Under the pieces are notes generated by a model, which was not told the origin of the DNA, did no database searches, and worked only from the letters and a program-made list of their open reading frames with translations. Of a stretch of 48,955 bases of DNA, positions 18,951-28,975 are shown one piece after another (position 1 is the first letter of the stretch; each line of letters opens with the position of its first letter). The translations under genes were made by a program, and so were the position numbers. This DNA is from Nemertoderma westbladi (lineage: Eukaryota; Xenacoelomorpha; Nemertodermatida; Nemertodermatidae), in contig JAUCBJ010007828.1 of NCBI GenBank assembly GCA_032718475.1, positions 1 to 48,955 on the forward strand, written 5' to 3'.

Positions 18951-21121
18951 TGATAAACAACCGCGACCTCTATACTAACAGCAGAACAGACCAATACCCG
19001 TTAATATCCTTCTGCCAACCTAATAAGTTCTCGTCTAACCAATAAGACACAAAGACTGCTCTACTGTTAAGTAAAGGGGCTCAGGAGCGTGATATTACTA
19101 AATTGTAAGGGTTGCTAAATACAAACCGCTACTTACCGTTAGATGGCGCTAATCTGCCGTCCGCTAATATATTTACTAATTTTACACAACTCCTGCAAAA
19201 TCGCTTGTTCCTTTCTCTACCGATTGCTCAATAGAGAGCTAACTGTTCGAATCTATGAGCCACGCAGGAATAACCAAAACAATAAACCCGATTCGGCTCC
19301 CTAAGCTTACTTAAGACGAGTGCGAGAGGCCTTGCACTCAGAGTATTCTTACGCCTAATTCTATCACTTATTAAAGCACGCTATTACCTACGTCTTTCTA
19401 ATCGCGAATACTGGGGTTTCTCTAACGTAATGTGTGAATGCGAGAATATTTAAATATCAAAAATGGTACAGTAATTGTCTCTCGTGGATAGTACCACTCT
19501 GGGTCTAAAATTGCCTGCAGCTGGCTTTAGGCCAGCAAATCACTAGCGTTTCGTGCGTACCGAATAGTGCGTTCTAGCTGATTGCCCGCTAATGCGAATA
19601 ACCGCTTAGCGTGAATAGTTTACAGTACTCTAATTATTACTTTAGCTACTCTCCGCTATGCTGCGTACTAATTCTTAATTTTTTACTAATCAATTACAGT
19701 CACAAATATTTAACAGCGTACTAATTACTAAGAGTTCCAGAATACGTAATTCTAATTTATCACGCAACAGGTTTCGCTAGTAATAGCCTAAATTGCCGTA
19801 TTACTTTGACCTAATCAGTAACTAATTATTGTAACTAAGAAATAGAAATCAATCAAAAGAAAAAGAGCGCCTATCTAAGCATTCGTAATCATAGGCACAC
19901 TTCAGTAACACACCAATCAGCATCAGCAATCACAGTTCGCAATTATGCAGTTAACTACTGTATAGCCCACAATTATGCGACTCACTATTCGTACTACACG
20001 CTCAACGTTCGAAACGTTGTGATACGTGCAGGCCTCTCCCGGGTACATATAGGACTCCTAACTAACCTGATTCCCGCCCCCCTAATACTAAATAGAGACG
20101 AAACCTGGATCATCAGCCCCCTAACTACTGTACCGGCGATTGGTCTGCGTACCACAGCGTTAACTTCCCGACCGCAACGGTGACCCCACGCCAGCGTTGC
20201 TCGCTTTGAATCCTCCGCTCTCCCTTAGTCGCCCAACCCCCCGATGTGCCCACCGCCCGCTGGCGCCTTAGCCCTCCATTACGCTAATAGCTACCGTAGC
20301 GGCGCATGCAAATCACAAAGTCTGACAGTCTCAGGAATCCCTTGGGATTATTGCGCAGAAAGGAATCACATAGAACCATCAATCAAAGGTAGAAATCATA
20401 GTTCGATTGTAATTTGCAGTAATCGAAGGAATTATTGAGAAACACAAGCAAAGTAATCGCACTAGCAAATCATTCCAAAAAATTAATCAAATTAGCAAAT
20501 TGCAGAAAATACGATATCCTAATACAAATTAGAGACAGCTCAGCAAGTAAATTGTAACAGGGGTGTGTCATGTGAGTGAGAGATTGATGACAGGCTCTAC
20601 CGGCACACCGCCAATTTATAGGTGATCCGGGTGGGATGATGCAATAGGGTGACTCAATCGCTCTCCTATTGGCTCTCCAGTCCATGCTAGCATTAGACCA
20701 ACCTGGAAGCAGTTAATCCAATAAGGAGGCCGGATTGTAGCCCTATGCCCTCAAATTATTACCATATATGGTAATGGATCACGTCTCTGGCTGCTGAATG
20801 GCCAGGACGGCGTCCCTATATGCTAGCCCTATCAAACTAATATCAGCAAGCACAAAATCCAGGGTCCGAGTAAACTCGCTACCCTGGAACTATCTATATA
20901 TATCCTAATACAAAATTACGTAGGTAGGGCTACATACTATACAAAATGAATGGATGCAAATATATGGGCGTTTTAACTTCCTTACCTAAATGTCACCACA
21001 CTGCGCCTTATCTAAATAATTATACTGCACAACGGACTAATATTACGTACAGTATAACGGACTAATATTGCATACTGCATAATGGACTAATACTGTGGAT
21101 ACAGCGCCATATACCGTAACA
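18951..21121 (-). repeat. 5' LTR (element sense), 2171 bp
   Basis: Direct repeat of 2997-5180, shorter by the 13 bases of two indels. In element sense it is the promoter LTR; TATATATA near 20893-20903 is a possible core promoter. The end CA at 21120-21121 is followed by CATGG. Confidence 0.93.
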
Positions 21122-21126
21122 CATGG
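21122..21126. repeat. Target site duplication CATGG, right
   Basis: Right-hand copy of the 5-bp duplication at 2992-2996. After it, LINE A coding sequence resumes at 21127. Confidence 0.92.
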
Positions 21127-21630
21127 GCAGCCTTGAATATGCTTTCCAGGATTTGGAAGTCACCGATAATTAATCGGAAACTTAAGGTCCGATTATTTAG
21201 AGCAGCAGTAGTTCCAGTACTCCTCTATGGGAGTCCATGCTGGGCTCTAACTGCTGAGGACACCAAATCTCTGGATGGCACATTCACAAGAATGCTACGC
21301 CGGGTTCATTGTGTCAAGTACAATGCACACATCTCCAACCAGACACTATATAACATTGGAGGTGTCTCATTGGTTCCCCCAGGCTTGACACTAGAACAAA
21401 ATCGCCTCCGCTTTGCAGGACATTGCTTTCGCCGTGAGGACCAGCCAGTGCATAATCTTGTACTTTGGCAGCCTCATGGAGTGAATAAGCATGGTGGACA
21501 GCCAATGACTTTCTTAAGACGCATCTTAAAGGACACTGGCCTTGAAGATGCGGATGATCTAGCAAATGTCATGGGTGATAGGGAGTTGTGGCGGCACAAT
21601 TTTGTCGACAAGCCGGCACAGCATTCTTAA
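21127..21630 (+). pseudogene. LINE A reverse transcriptase, 3' segment
   Basis: C-terminal part of the LINE A RT, continuing the frame interrupted at 2996. It opens with AALNMLSRIWKS, matching LINE B's KAWVALSKMDTIWKS. It continues with LRVRLFRAAVVPVLLYGS-type thumb/connection sequence (seen as KVRLFRAAVVPVLLYGS), then RRVHCVKYNAHISNQTLY, LRFAGHCFRR and GQPMTFLRRIL, and stops at 21630. All are standard C-terminal landmarks of RTE-like RT proteins. The 3' UTR is only about 38 bp, ending in a TAGTAGTA tail, as in LINE B. Confidence 0.9.
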
Positions 21631-21668
21631 AAATGCAGCTGCAATGCAGCATGCCGATACTAGTAGTA
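21592..21668. repeat. Long target duplication around LINE B, left copy (77 bp)
   Basis: Sequence from CGGCACAATTTTG to GATACTAGTAGTA, which is the 3' tail of LINE A. It is repeated at 25078-25156 with a 2-nt length difference, flanking LINE B. Confidence 0.8.
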
Positions 21669-21677
21669 CTACTACTA

Positions 21678-24275
21678 CTAGGTCGAGCGAACTCGGACAG
21701 TGGAAATGAGATCCTTCCAGGCTTCCCGATTCTCCATAGTTGTCGCAATTTCGTTTCTCCCAAGTTCAGTATCCCTTTCAAGTTGATCTATATATGTTAT
21801 GGCAGGTCGTCCACGACTACGCTTTCCATGAGTTGGTTGCCAGAGAAGTAGATCTGGTATGACCTCGTCTTTACTTCGCCAGCAGTGCCCACTGAATCTT
21901 AATCTGCGTTCACGGAGGGTGGTTGATACAGGTGGTATTGTACCATAAAGCTCGGCGTTTGTCATGTGTTGTCTCCAGCTGATGTTTAGGGCTGCCCTTA
22001 GTAGTCTTGTGTAGCAACCATCAATTCGTTGTTCAAGTGATTTAGTCAGTGTCCAGGTCTCACCCCCGTATAAAAATACACTTTCCACTGTGGCTCGAAA
22101 GAACTTGGTCTTCAGGTGCCTGGAGAGATCTGATTTCCAGATGGTATCCATTTTTGATAGAGCTACCCAAGCCTTTGCTTTCCTAACTTCTATGTCCTTT
22201 TTGCTACTCTCTATCCATGATCCAAGGTACTGGAAGTCATCGACCTGCCTTAGTTGATTATTATCAATGGTTGTCAAGTTTCCATCAACATTAAAGGTCA
22301 TGAATTCGGTCTTGGTAGCATTTATATGCAATCCAACCTCCTTAGCAGCCCTCTCCACTTTATTTAGTAGAAGCTGTGCATCTGCTAGCGTATTAGAGAG
22401 CATGGCGATGTCATCCGCAAAGTCGGTGTCTGTGACTGTAGTTGCCGGATATCTACTACTTCTGCGTTCTTGAAGTGTGAATCCCAGATCTTCACCCTTT
22501 GTGGCCGTCCTCATTGCGTAATCCAGCACAATTACAAATAGTAATGGTGCTAATGTGTCACCTTGCAGTACGCCAGCCAGGATTGAGAAAAACTCAGTTT
22601 CACCATCTGGTGAGAGTACCTGCGCTTCTGTGTCACAATATAGCAATCCAATGCCAGCAACAATTACTTCTGGTATTCCATAAGCTCTTAGGATTTCAAG
22701 CATTTTACCTCTATGGATGGAATCGAATGCCTTCTTGAAGTCCACAAAGGTCATGACTGCGGGGAGATTCTTTGACTTGATTCCTTCAATCAGTCTCCGT
22801 AGTGCAAGTATCTGAGCTATTGTTGATCTACTTGGTCGAAATCCGTTTTGGCTCTTACGCAGTAGTTTCTCTATGTGAGGCCTAATCCTATATAGAATCA
22901 TTTTATTGTATATTTTGGCAGCTACCACAAGCAGACAGATCCCACGATAGTTTGTTGGCATGCCGAGGTCTCCTTTCTTGGGGAGAGGCTTTAGTTGACC
23001 TTTAGTCCAAATTGGTGGTGGCTTTTCCCCTTTTAACATCCGGTTGCAAACATTCAATAATGGTCTATTTAGCACTCCGGTTTTCCATACCTCCGCTGGG
23101 ATTTCATCTAATCCACTCGCTTTATTATTGGACATGCTTTTAATGCTTCTTTGGAGTTCGGCAGGTGTGAAGTCCCCTGTTTCTATAGGTAGTGTCTTGT
23201 CATATATTTTCCTTGTAGGGCTGACCTCGATGTTTGGTGGCTGCCCAAGCAAGTTGCTGAAGTGATTTTTCCACTTCCCAACACGTTCTTCAGGACTATC
23301 GGCTTTGAGGCGCCCCTTTGCACAACTTTCCCGACCAGATACCTCATTTACAGTTCGCCAGGTAAGTCTTGATTGTTGCTGTATGTGAGCAGTTGTAATT
23401 GCTTCAGTTTTATCCTGTAAGTACTTTTCCTGGCTGATGTTGTAGGCCAATTTAAGATCGTCCTTAGCTTTCTCAACCTTGTTAATGTTTTCGGTTGTTG
23501 GTTGTTCGGTTTTAACTTTGTAGGCTATCTTAAGATCTTCTCTCTTACAAGTAACCTCAGAGTTTTGCCATGGCACATACTGTTTTCGTTTAGGTTTCTG
23601 GGGGATATGCCTCTTAGCTGATTCCTTGTGGGCTGTTATTATATTCTGGTATATTGAATCGGTGGATTGGTCTTCATCCATTGACTGAAGTGCTTCAAAG
23701 CGGTTTTGAACTTCTACTGTATAAGCATCCTTTACAGCATTGTCAGTTCTGAGTTTCTCCCAGTCATAGTTGATTTGCTTGCTTGTCCTGGGTTTGCTGG
23801 CTCTCAAACTGAGTCTGATCTCTGCAGTCACAATTATGTGGTCCGAAGCAATTAGGTTGAACGAGCTGTATGCCTCGCAGTTGATCATGCTATTTCTCCA
23901 CTTTTTGTTTATAAGGATGTAATCCAGTTGTGCTTTGGTTCCATTAGGGTATTGAAAGGTCCATAGCTTCCCCTTACTCTTTTCGAATGTGTTGTTTGTT
24001 GGTATCAATTCACATTCTTCCATTAGGTCTAAGAGTAAGTACCCATTTCTGTTAGAACTGGTGTTATAGGTGTAACCCTTGATGTCTTCTGGGCCAATTT
24101 GCGCATTCAGGTCACCAGCAATGACTTTAACATTGTGTTTCGGGATGTCCTTAATAAGTCCAGTCAGTTCCTCATAAAACTTGACTGCTTGTTCTGGCTC
24201 TGATGCATTGGTTGGACTGTAGCAACATATAACTGTTGTCTTGGGATTCCCATCAAATGTCATTTCCAATGTCAT
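21678..24275 (-). CDS. LINE B ORF: endonuclease (C-terminal part) and reverse transcriptase
   Basis: An 865-codon frame. Its first part is the APE-type endonuclease from TFDGNPKTTVICCYSPTN onward, with the catalytic GDLNAQIG (about residue 60) and SDH (about 150) motifs. The RT follows: ASGLDEIPAEVW, GICLLVVAAKIYNKM, motif A FVDFKKAFDS, motif B GVLQGDTLAP, motif C DFADDIAMLS, then LHINATKTEFM, YLGSWIESS, and a C-terminal domain with LRFSGHCWRSKD and GKRSRGRPAITYI. Target-primed reverse transcription in the nucleus is the known role of such proteins. The true N-terminus lies in another frame (24253-24582), so this copy cannot make a complete enzyme unless frameshifted. Confidence 0.92.
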   Translation of the reverse strand: MTLEMTFDGNPKTTVICCYSPTNASEPEQAVKFYEELTGLIKDIPKHNVKVIAGDLNAQIGPEDIKGYTYNTSSNRNGYLLLDLMEECELIPTNNTFEKSKGKLWTFQYPNGTKAQLDYILINKKWRNSMINCEAYSSFNLIASDHIIVTAEIRLSLRASKPRTSKQINYDWEKLRTDNAVKDAYTVEVQNRFEALQSMDEDQSTDSIYQNIITAHKESAKRHIPQKPKRKQYVPWQNSEVTCKREDLKIAYKVKTEQPTTENINKVEKAKDDLKLAYNISQEKYLQDKTEAITTAHIQQQSRLTWRTVNEVSGRESCAKGRLKADSPEERVGKWKNHFSNLLGQPPNIEVSPTRKIYDKTLPIETGDFTPAELQRSIKSMSNNKASGLDEIPAEVWKTGVLNRPLLNVCNRMLKGEKPPPIWTKGQLKPLPKKGDLGMPTNYRGICLLVVAAKIYNKMILYRIRPHIEKLLRKSQNGFRPSRSTIAQILALRRLIEGIKSKNLPAVMTFVDFKKAFDSIHRGKMLEILRAYGIPEVIVAGIGLLYCDTEAQVLSPDGETEFFSILAGVLQGDTLAPLLFVIVLDYAMRTATKGEDLGFTLQERRSSRYPATTVTDTDFADDIAMLSNTLADAQLLLNKVERAAKEVGLHINATKTEFMTFNVDGNLTTIDNNQLRQVDDFQYLGSWIESSKKDIEVRKAKAWVALSKMDTIWKSDLSRHLKTKFFRATVESVFLYGGETWTLTKSLEQRIDGCYTRLLRAALNISWRQHMTNAELYGTIPPVSTTLRERRLRFSGHCWRSKDEVIPDLLLWQPTHGKRSRGRPAITYIDQLERDTELGRNEIATTMENREAWKDLISTVRVRST

Positions 24276-24582
24276 TGTACTTCATGGCAGTGTCTTCATG
24301 ACAAATCCGATGTTCTTGGATGCAGATGATGTCGATGTTATATTCCATTGCCAGAGCGACCATGTCACCCTGTTTGCTCTGTGCTTTCAGCGTGCGTGCG
24401 TTCATTGTAGCAATCTTTAGTGTCTTTTTACATTTCAACAGGTTGGTTCTTCTTTCTTCTCTGTCTTCTGTTCCAGTAGCCAATTTATCGACCCCAGCCT
24501 GGTGTACCACTGAGGGACGCGGTCCTTGTTGACCCGGGCGACGACCGAGCCGGTATTTCTCCTGGAGGGTTCTCATACTCAT
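24253..24582 (-). pseudogene. LINE B endonuclease N-terminus, separated by a deletion/frameshift
   Basis: This frame carries the start of the APE endonuclease: KIATMNARTL (catalytic Asn) and IDIICIQEHR (catalytic Glu), ending at HEDTAMKYNDIGND. The following segment of the fold, the strands between QEHR and the TFDGNP region that normally include a GGVG-type motif, is missing, and the frame changes where the 865-codon ORF begins. I read this as an internal deletion in the endonuclease. Confidence 0.8.
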
Positions 24583-25077
24583 ATCTTTCAGTTGTGGGGG
24601 TAAACCGCTTGTGGTCGCAACTCCTACAAGCGTCTTCGCAGTAGGTCGCCGTTGGTTGATTACCTTCCGCCGACCTTGTCAGCATGTCTAGCCGTTGGTT
24701 GATTACCTTCCGCCTATCCATGGCCTACAGCCCTGCTGCCGACTGTAGGGGTCCATTTGTTACACCCTGAACCAAGTGTGCCTCCTGGGTTAGGTTACCT
24801 AACACTGGTAGAGGAGCATCCAGTATAGACAGGGCGGGGCTTGTATCATCTCTAATGCAGATGCGTATCAAGCCTTTGCCTTCAATGGTGCCCTAGGCGC
24901 TATAGCCCTCAGTGACTTATTTAGTTGACGGGGCTGAACCAACCCACTCTTGATCAACTAAATAATGAATAGGCTATGCTTATCGGGCCTGCCCTACTGG
25001 GCTGACAGCTACAGGTAGTACCACATTACTGCCATAGTGGTAGCAGGATCTGGGGACCTGACCTGACCTGACCTGAC
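24583..25077 (-). other. LINE B 5' UTR
   Basis: Non-coding 5' part of LINE B. GCCGTTGGTTGATTACCTTC occurs twice (about 24649 and 24692), a short tandem duplication of about 43 bp. The extreme 5' end is (GGTCA)n in element sense, at 25057-25077. Confidence 0.6.
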
Positions 25078-25156
25078 CGGCACAATTTTGTCGACAAGCC
25101 GGCACAGCATTCTTATAAGAATGCAGCTGCAATGCAGCATGCCGATACTAGTAGTA
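25078..25156. repeat. Long target duplication around LINE B, right copy (79 bp)
   Basis: Matches 21592-21668 except near CTTATAAGAATG versus CTTAAAAATG. Its presence after LINE B's 5' end shows that LINE B landed within LINE A's tail. Confidence 0.8.
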
Positions 25157-25579
25157 AGTAACGTACAACGTTTACGGCACCATTAATAAAAGACACATAC
25201 AATACAATTTAAATAAATATATGACACAGTAAGACAATTACGATATATCAGGTGGTCGCTCATTAGTTATGGTGTGGCATATTTACAAATACATACTTTG
25301 AATAAAATATATACATACAGGAAGATAATTACATAAGCATATCGATATGGTTTCAAAGTACAGTTCCAGTAGAAGAAAATACAGTATGTCGAAAAAAGTA
25401 CAGTATATTAATAAAAGTATTAAATAATAAGACAGGTAAATTAATTTACGGTGCTAAATTAAGTCTAATAAAGTATACAATTGTCGAGTTATTATGTTAC
25501 AGTGTATGGAAGGATAGCCTCATGAGGTGCCTGCCTCGTTTCCATAAGGGTCCAAAATTTAGTTTCTATCGACATCGTT
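25157..25579. other. AT-rich non-coding DNA
   Basis: No gene seen. It contains two TACAGTA words (about 25391, 25411). It probably continues the original flank of LINE A. Confidence 0.5.
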
Positions 25580-25592
25580 ATACTAGAGATTA

Positions 25593-25627
25593 CTACTACT
25601 ACTAGGTCGAGCGAACTCGGACAAAAA
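25593..25627 (-). mobile_element. 35-bp LINE B micro-insertion with 13-bp TSD
   Basis: CTACTACTACTAGGTCGAGC... is the extreme 3' end of LINE B followed by AAAAA. It is flanked by ATACTAGAGATTA at 25580-25592 and 25628-25640. It therefore looks like a complete but extremely 5'-truncated LINE insertion. Confidence 0.85.
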
Positions 25628-25635
25628 ATACTAGA

Positions 25636-26400
25636 GATTAATAGTTTAAAACGATCGAGTTTGAAAGGTTGGGTTAATAAATATTGTGGTAGTTAGTTAA
25701 AAACGAATTATTAGTATGTACATTAGTTAAAAGATAATTATCAGATAAAAACCAGTAAAAGGCAAAGTGAAAATATTAAGAAATATGCAAAGATTGAGTT
25801 GACATCATTATAAGATTAATTTAATAAAGATAAATAAACTATTAAAGATTAATAGTTTAAAACGATCGAGTTTGAAAGGTTGGGTTAATAAATATTGTGG
25901 TAGTTAGTTAAAAACGAATTATTAGTATGTACATTAGTTAAAAGATAATTATCAGATAAAAACCAGTAAAAGGCAAAGTGAAAATATTAAGAAATATGCA
26001 AAGATTGAGTTGACATCATTATAAGATTAATTTAATAAAGATAAATAAACTATTAAAGATTAATAGTTTAAAACGATCGAGTTTTAAAGGTTGGGTTAAT
26101 ACATATTGGGGTAGTTATAGTTAAAAACGAATATCAGTACATTACGTAAAAGATAATTATCAGATAAAAACCAGAAAAGGGCAAAGTGAGAGTATTTAAA
26201 AATATGCAAAGATTGAGTTGACACAATCGAGTTTTAAAGGTCGGGTTAATACATATTCGTCATCTTGAAGGTGACGTATTGTGATAGTTAGTTAAAAAAC
26301 GAATAATTATCAGTACGTTAGTTAAAAAAAAGATAATTATCAGGAATTAAAACAGAAAAGTGCAAAGTGAACTTATTTAAAAATATGCAAAGATTGAGTA
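25636..26400. repeat. 211-bp tandem repeat, two near-identical plus two diverged units
   Basis: GATTAATAGTTTAAAACGATCG recurs at 25636, 25847 and 26058. Units 1 and 2 look identical. Units 3 (26058 to about 26223) and 4 (about 26224 to 26400) are shorter and diverged. AT-rich, non-coding. Confidence 0.88.
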
Positions 26401-26445
26401 AAAGATAAGATGAGGTAGATAAAAAGTTTGTGTAGTGCTTGTGTA

Positions 26446-26630
26446 TGACTCAGTCAGTCAGTGACTGTACAGCTGTAGGCTAAGTAAATACTGAATTATG
26501 CTTGATGCCAGCGCCAGGCAGCCAGGATGCTGTACTGTCTGACTGCTGGACTGTGTGATGCTTAACCACCTGTCTGCCTGTACAAGTGTACTATGCTGCT
26601 ATAGCCTATGTACAGATGTATGCTGGTATG
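26446..26630. other. Dense cluster of N5-CWG-N5 micro-insertions (left of hAT)
   Basis: Perfect 5-bp duplications around CAG or CTG lie at 26450-26462 (TCAGT, nested in a TGACT-CAG-TGACT), 26465-26477 (CTGTA), 26514-26526 (CCAGG), 26541-26553 (GACTG, nested in ACTGT-CTG-ACTGT from 26534), 26569-26581 (CCTGT), 26608-26620 (ATGTA) and 26618-26630 (GTATG, overlapping the previous). Chance alone predicts far fewer than one in 185 bp. Confidence 0.85.
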
Positions 26631-27652
26631 TATGTATAGGTCAGTAGGCAGGCCCGTATCGTGCGGGGGGGCTTTGGGGGCACTGCCCCCTCAGAGAAGT
26701 CCCACTGCCCCCCCCCAGACATGTATTGTTCACTCGTCTTGTTCAGAATTAACTAATAATAATATTGTTGGTAATCAATATTATTGGATTCACATACTCC
26801 TGCCCATTGACCTGACCTGACTCCCCACCATTCCATTTGGTCCAATTCTATAACTACATGACATTAATATACCCACCTACTGTACCTGTAATTACTAAAC
26901 ATACTCGAAAGCGCTCGGTTCTCTCATTGGCTACCAGGGTGGAGGGGTTGTTTGTTGTTGACCCATTGTCTATTTGCTTGTAGTTTGGGAGCCAGCTTGC
27001 AGCTAAAAGGCTTGGCGCTGAGCCAGGTTGGAATTCATGCATGAGCGCGCAGGTACGCTTTGTTGTTTTGAAATCACCGCGCACCTGAAATTGGCTCGTC
27101 GCGCACCTCATCATATGTCATAATCCAAACAAAATCGCGCAGCTCATGTCATGCATATCTCAAAAAATCGCACAGTTCATAAGAACAATTTTACATTCCT
27201 ATTTTACAAGTTTGAGCGTTTTAAGCTTATCTTTACGTCTGTCTGTCTGTACGTTGAATCTAGGCTTACATAATAAATGTAATTTTTGCAACATCAAAAT
27301 TGTTAATTTTAAAAAATATTTTTTTAATCCACTACTATGGTGGCCCATCGGGCTCACTGCTTTTATAACAGAAAATATTATTTTAGATTACAAACAAAAC
27401 ATGTACCGGTAATTTCAAAAAAACGAATATTGAAATAGGTACCAGTCTGCCAATAATACTTTGTATAGGCCTACCTAACAATTAGGCTTAAACATACAGT
27501 TGGCTTATAATTAAGTCATACTTATAATACATTGTTACTTTCTGACTTTACCTGTTTACTAACGTAACATCGGCATAGCATAGACCTAATAACAATACAA
27601 CAATAGAGTACTGTAGTTAAAATAAATAGACAAATTCAGCTCCGGTTGCCGG

Positions 27653-27665
27653 TATTACAGTATTA
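27653..27665. other. Footprint-like TATTA-CAG-TATTA
   Basis: Perfect 5-bp duplication around CAG inside the hAT-like element. The same word recurs at 41903-41915. Confidence 0.6.
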
Positions 27666-28435
27666 TGGTGAAGTGATTTGACTGTTTGAAGAATTGGAAA
27701 TGAGAAACTAATGCGAGCGTAGCGAGCGAAATTTTTTTGTGTATTTTCGTGATTTCAATTAATTTGTGGTGCGCATCAGAGGCAGAGCTGCGCGCTGAGG
27801 CGCAACGCGCACCTGTCTCACACCAGAACGCGCACCTGTCTCACCCAAACGCGCAACGCGCATCTGGTTTGCGGTCATTCGCGCAGGTACGCGTCCGAGT
27901 TTTGCAGCATGAATTCCAACCTGGGCGCTGAGGGTTGCTTGCGCTGGTATCCATAGCTATAATTTGTTGTAACAGTCGGTGAGAAGTCAAAAATTGGACT
28001 TCAAGTCCAATTTTAGACTTCAAGTCCAATTTTGGACTCCAAAGTCCAATATTGGACTTTAGTACAACTCCAAGTGTTACCCATGCTGCCATACTGTATA
28101 TCGGTATTTAAATCAAAACTGCATCCCGTATCAGTACATATATATTACATAATTACAATGCAACATTATTTTAATGATTAAATTAATTATTATAAGTATT
28201 ATAAGCAGGGATCGCACACGCACAGTCAGACCAGTAGTTACTTTTTACGGTAGTGGTATGGCTTTGCGGTAGCCTTACTGCCTTAGTGGTGTATACCGCG
28301 GTAGCGGTAGTTGAGTTATAGCTGTATAGTTAATTCATACATACCCATACCTGTGGTATTTTCGTATGGCAAACATAAGACTACTGTAAACTGTAACTGT
28401 TATTGAGTTAATGTTTATTGACTAATTGTTTTGAT

Positions 28436-28853
28436 TAGGTTCACTGTGTCAAGTACAATGCACACATCTCTGCATCTCCAACCAGACACTATATAACATT
28501 GGAGTTGGAGGTGTCTCATTCAGTCATTGGTTCCCCCAAGCTTGACACTAGAACAAAGCCGCCTCCGCTTTGCAGGACATTGCTTTAAGCTGTGAGGACC
28601 AGCCAGTGCACCTCATGGAGTGAATAAGCATTGTGGACTGGACAGCCCATGAATTTCTTGAGACGCATCTTTCTTACTGTCTTAAAGGACACTGGACTTG
28701 AAGATGCAGATGATCTAGCAAATGTCATGGGTGATAAGGCTGTAAGAGTGTAAGGGAGTTGTGGAGGCGCACTTTTGTCAACAAGCCGGCACAGCATTCT
28801 TAATAGGGTCTTTATATATAATGCAGCTGCAATACAGCATGCCGATTGTAGTA
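28436..28853 (+). pseudogene. LINE A 3' fragment with many micro-insertions
   Basis: Homologous to 21307-21668, from GTGTCAAGTACAATGCACAC to the TAGTAGTA tail. Against that copy it carries footprint-type insertions CATCT-CTG-CATCT (28465-28477), TCATT-CAG-TCATT (28516-28528) and TCTTA-CTG-TCTTA (28672-28684). It also has a TGGAC gain (near 28635), a TTGGAG duplication (near 28503) and a complex gain near 28737-28755. All break the frame. Confidence 0.88.
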
Positions 28854-28904
28854 GTAGTATGTGGTGAGGTGATAGGGCTCCTTCAATTGGTAAAGTCAAA
28901 AGTG

Positions 28905-28975
28905 GCCGTTTATTGTTTTAGTTAGAAAAGCCTGCCTCTGTAACCTGTTCCTTTCCCTCAATTGGTTTATGATTA
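28905..28975. repeat. Dispersed TTATTGTTTTGGTTAGAAAA-type repeat
   Basis: TTTATTGTTTTAGTTAGAAAAGCC...CTGTAACCTGTTCCTTTCC. Related copies lie near 32572-32640 and 32645-32680. Inverted copies (AACCAAAACAATAAACG) lie near 32933, 34303, 37170 and 37985. Probably an old MITE or SINE family; I could not define its ends. Confidence 0.55.

Larger units (their letters stand above)
2997..21121 (-). mobile_element. 18.1-kb BEL/Pao LTR retrotransposon, recent insertion
   Basis: Two long direct repeats (2997-5180 and 18951-21121) with TG...CA ends flank an internal region coded on the minus strand. The CATGG duplications sit at both outer edges, and deleting the element plus one CATGG joins the LINE A frame without a shift. 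Gene order in element sense is 5' LTR, leader, gag-pol (17770 to 11732), pol tail (to 10274), DUF5641-like remnant, spacer, third ORF (9376 to 6077, open to 5669), 3' UTR, 3' LTR. The Pao-type RT, A17-type protease and RNase H signatures support BEL/Pao. By eye the LTRs differ by one substitution (3496 region G versus A) and two short indels, so insertion was recent. The integrase core is absent and pol has an in-frame UGA, so this copy is probably non-autonomous. It is much longer than typical members, because of the third ORF, the coiled-coil Gag extension and the long LTRs. Confidence 0.93.
21669..25077 (-). mobile_element. LINE B: near-full-length RTE-like LINE
   Basis: A minus-strand LINE of about 3.4 kb. 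Its 3' end (21669 side) carries a TAG-repeat tail; its 5' end (25077) is a GGTCA repeat. It is flanked by 77/79-bp direct repeats, read as a long target duplication in the LINE A tail. It has a 5' UTR, one EN-RT frame broken in the endonuclease, and almost no 3' UTR. Two 5'-truncated relatives lie at 25593-25627 and 31776-32527. None of the N5-CWG-N5 footprints found elsewhere occurs within it, so it is probably younger than its fragments. Confidence 0.85.
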
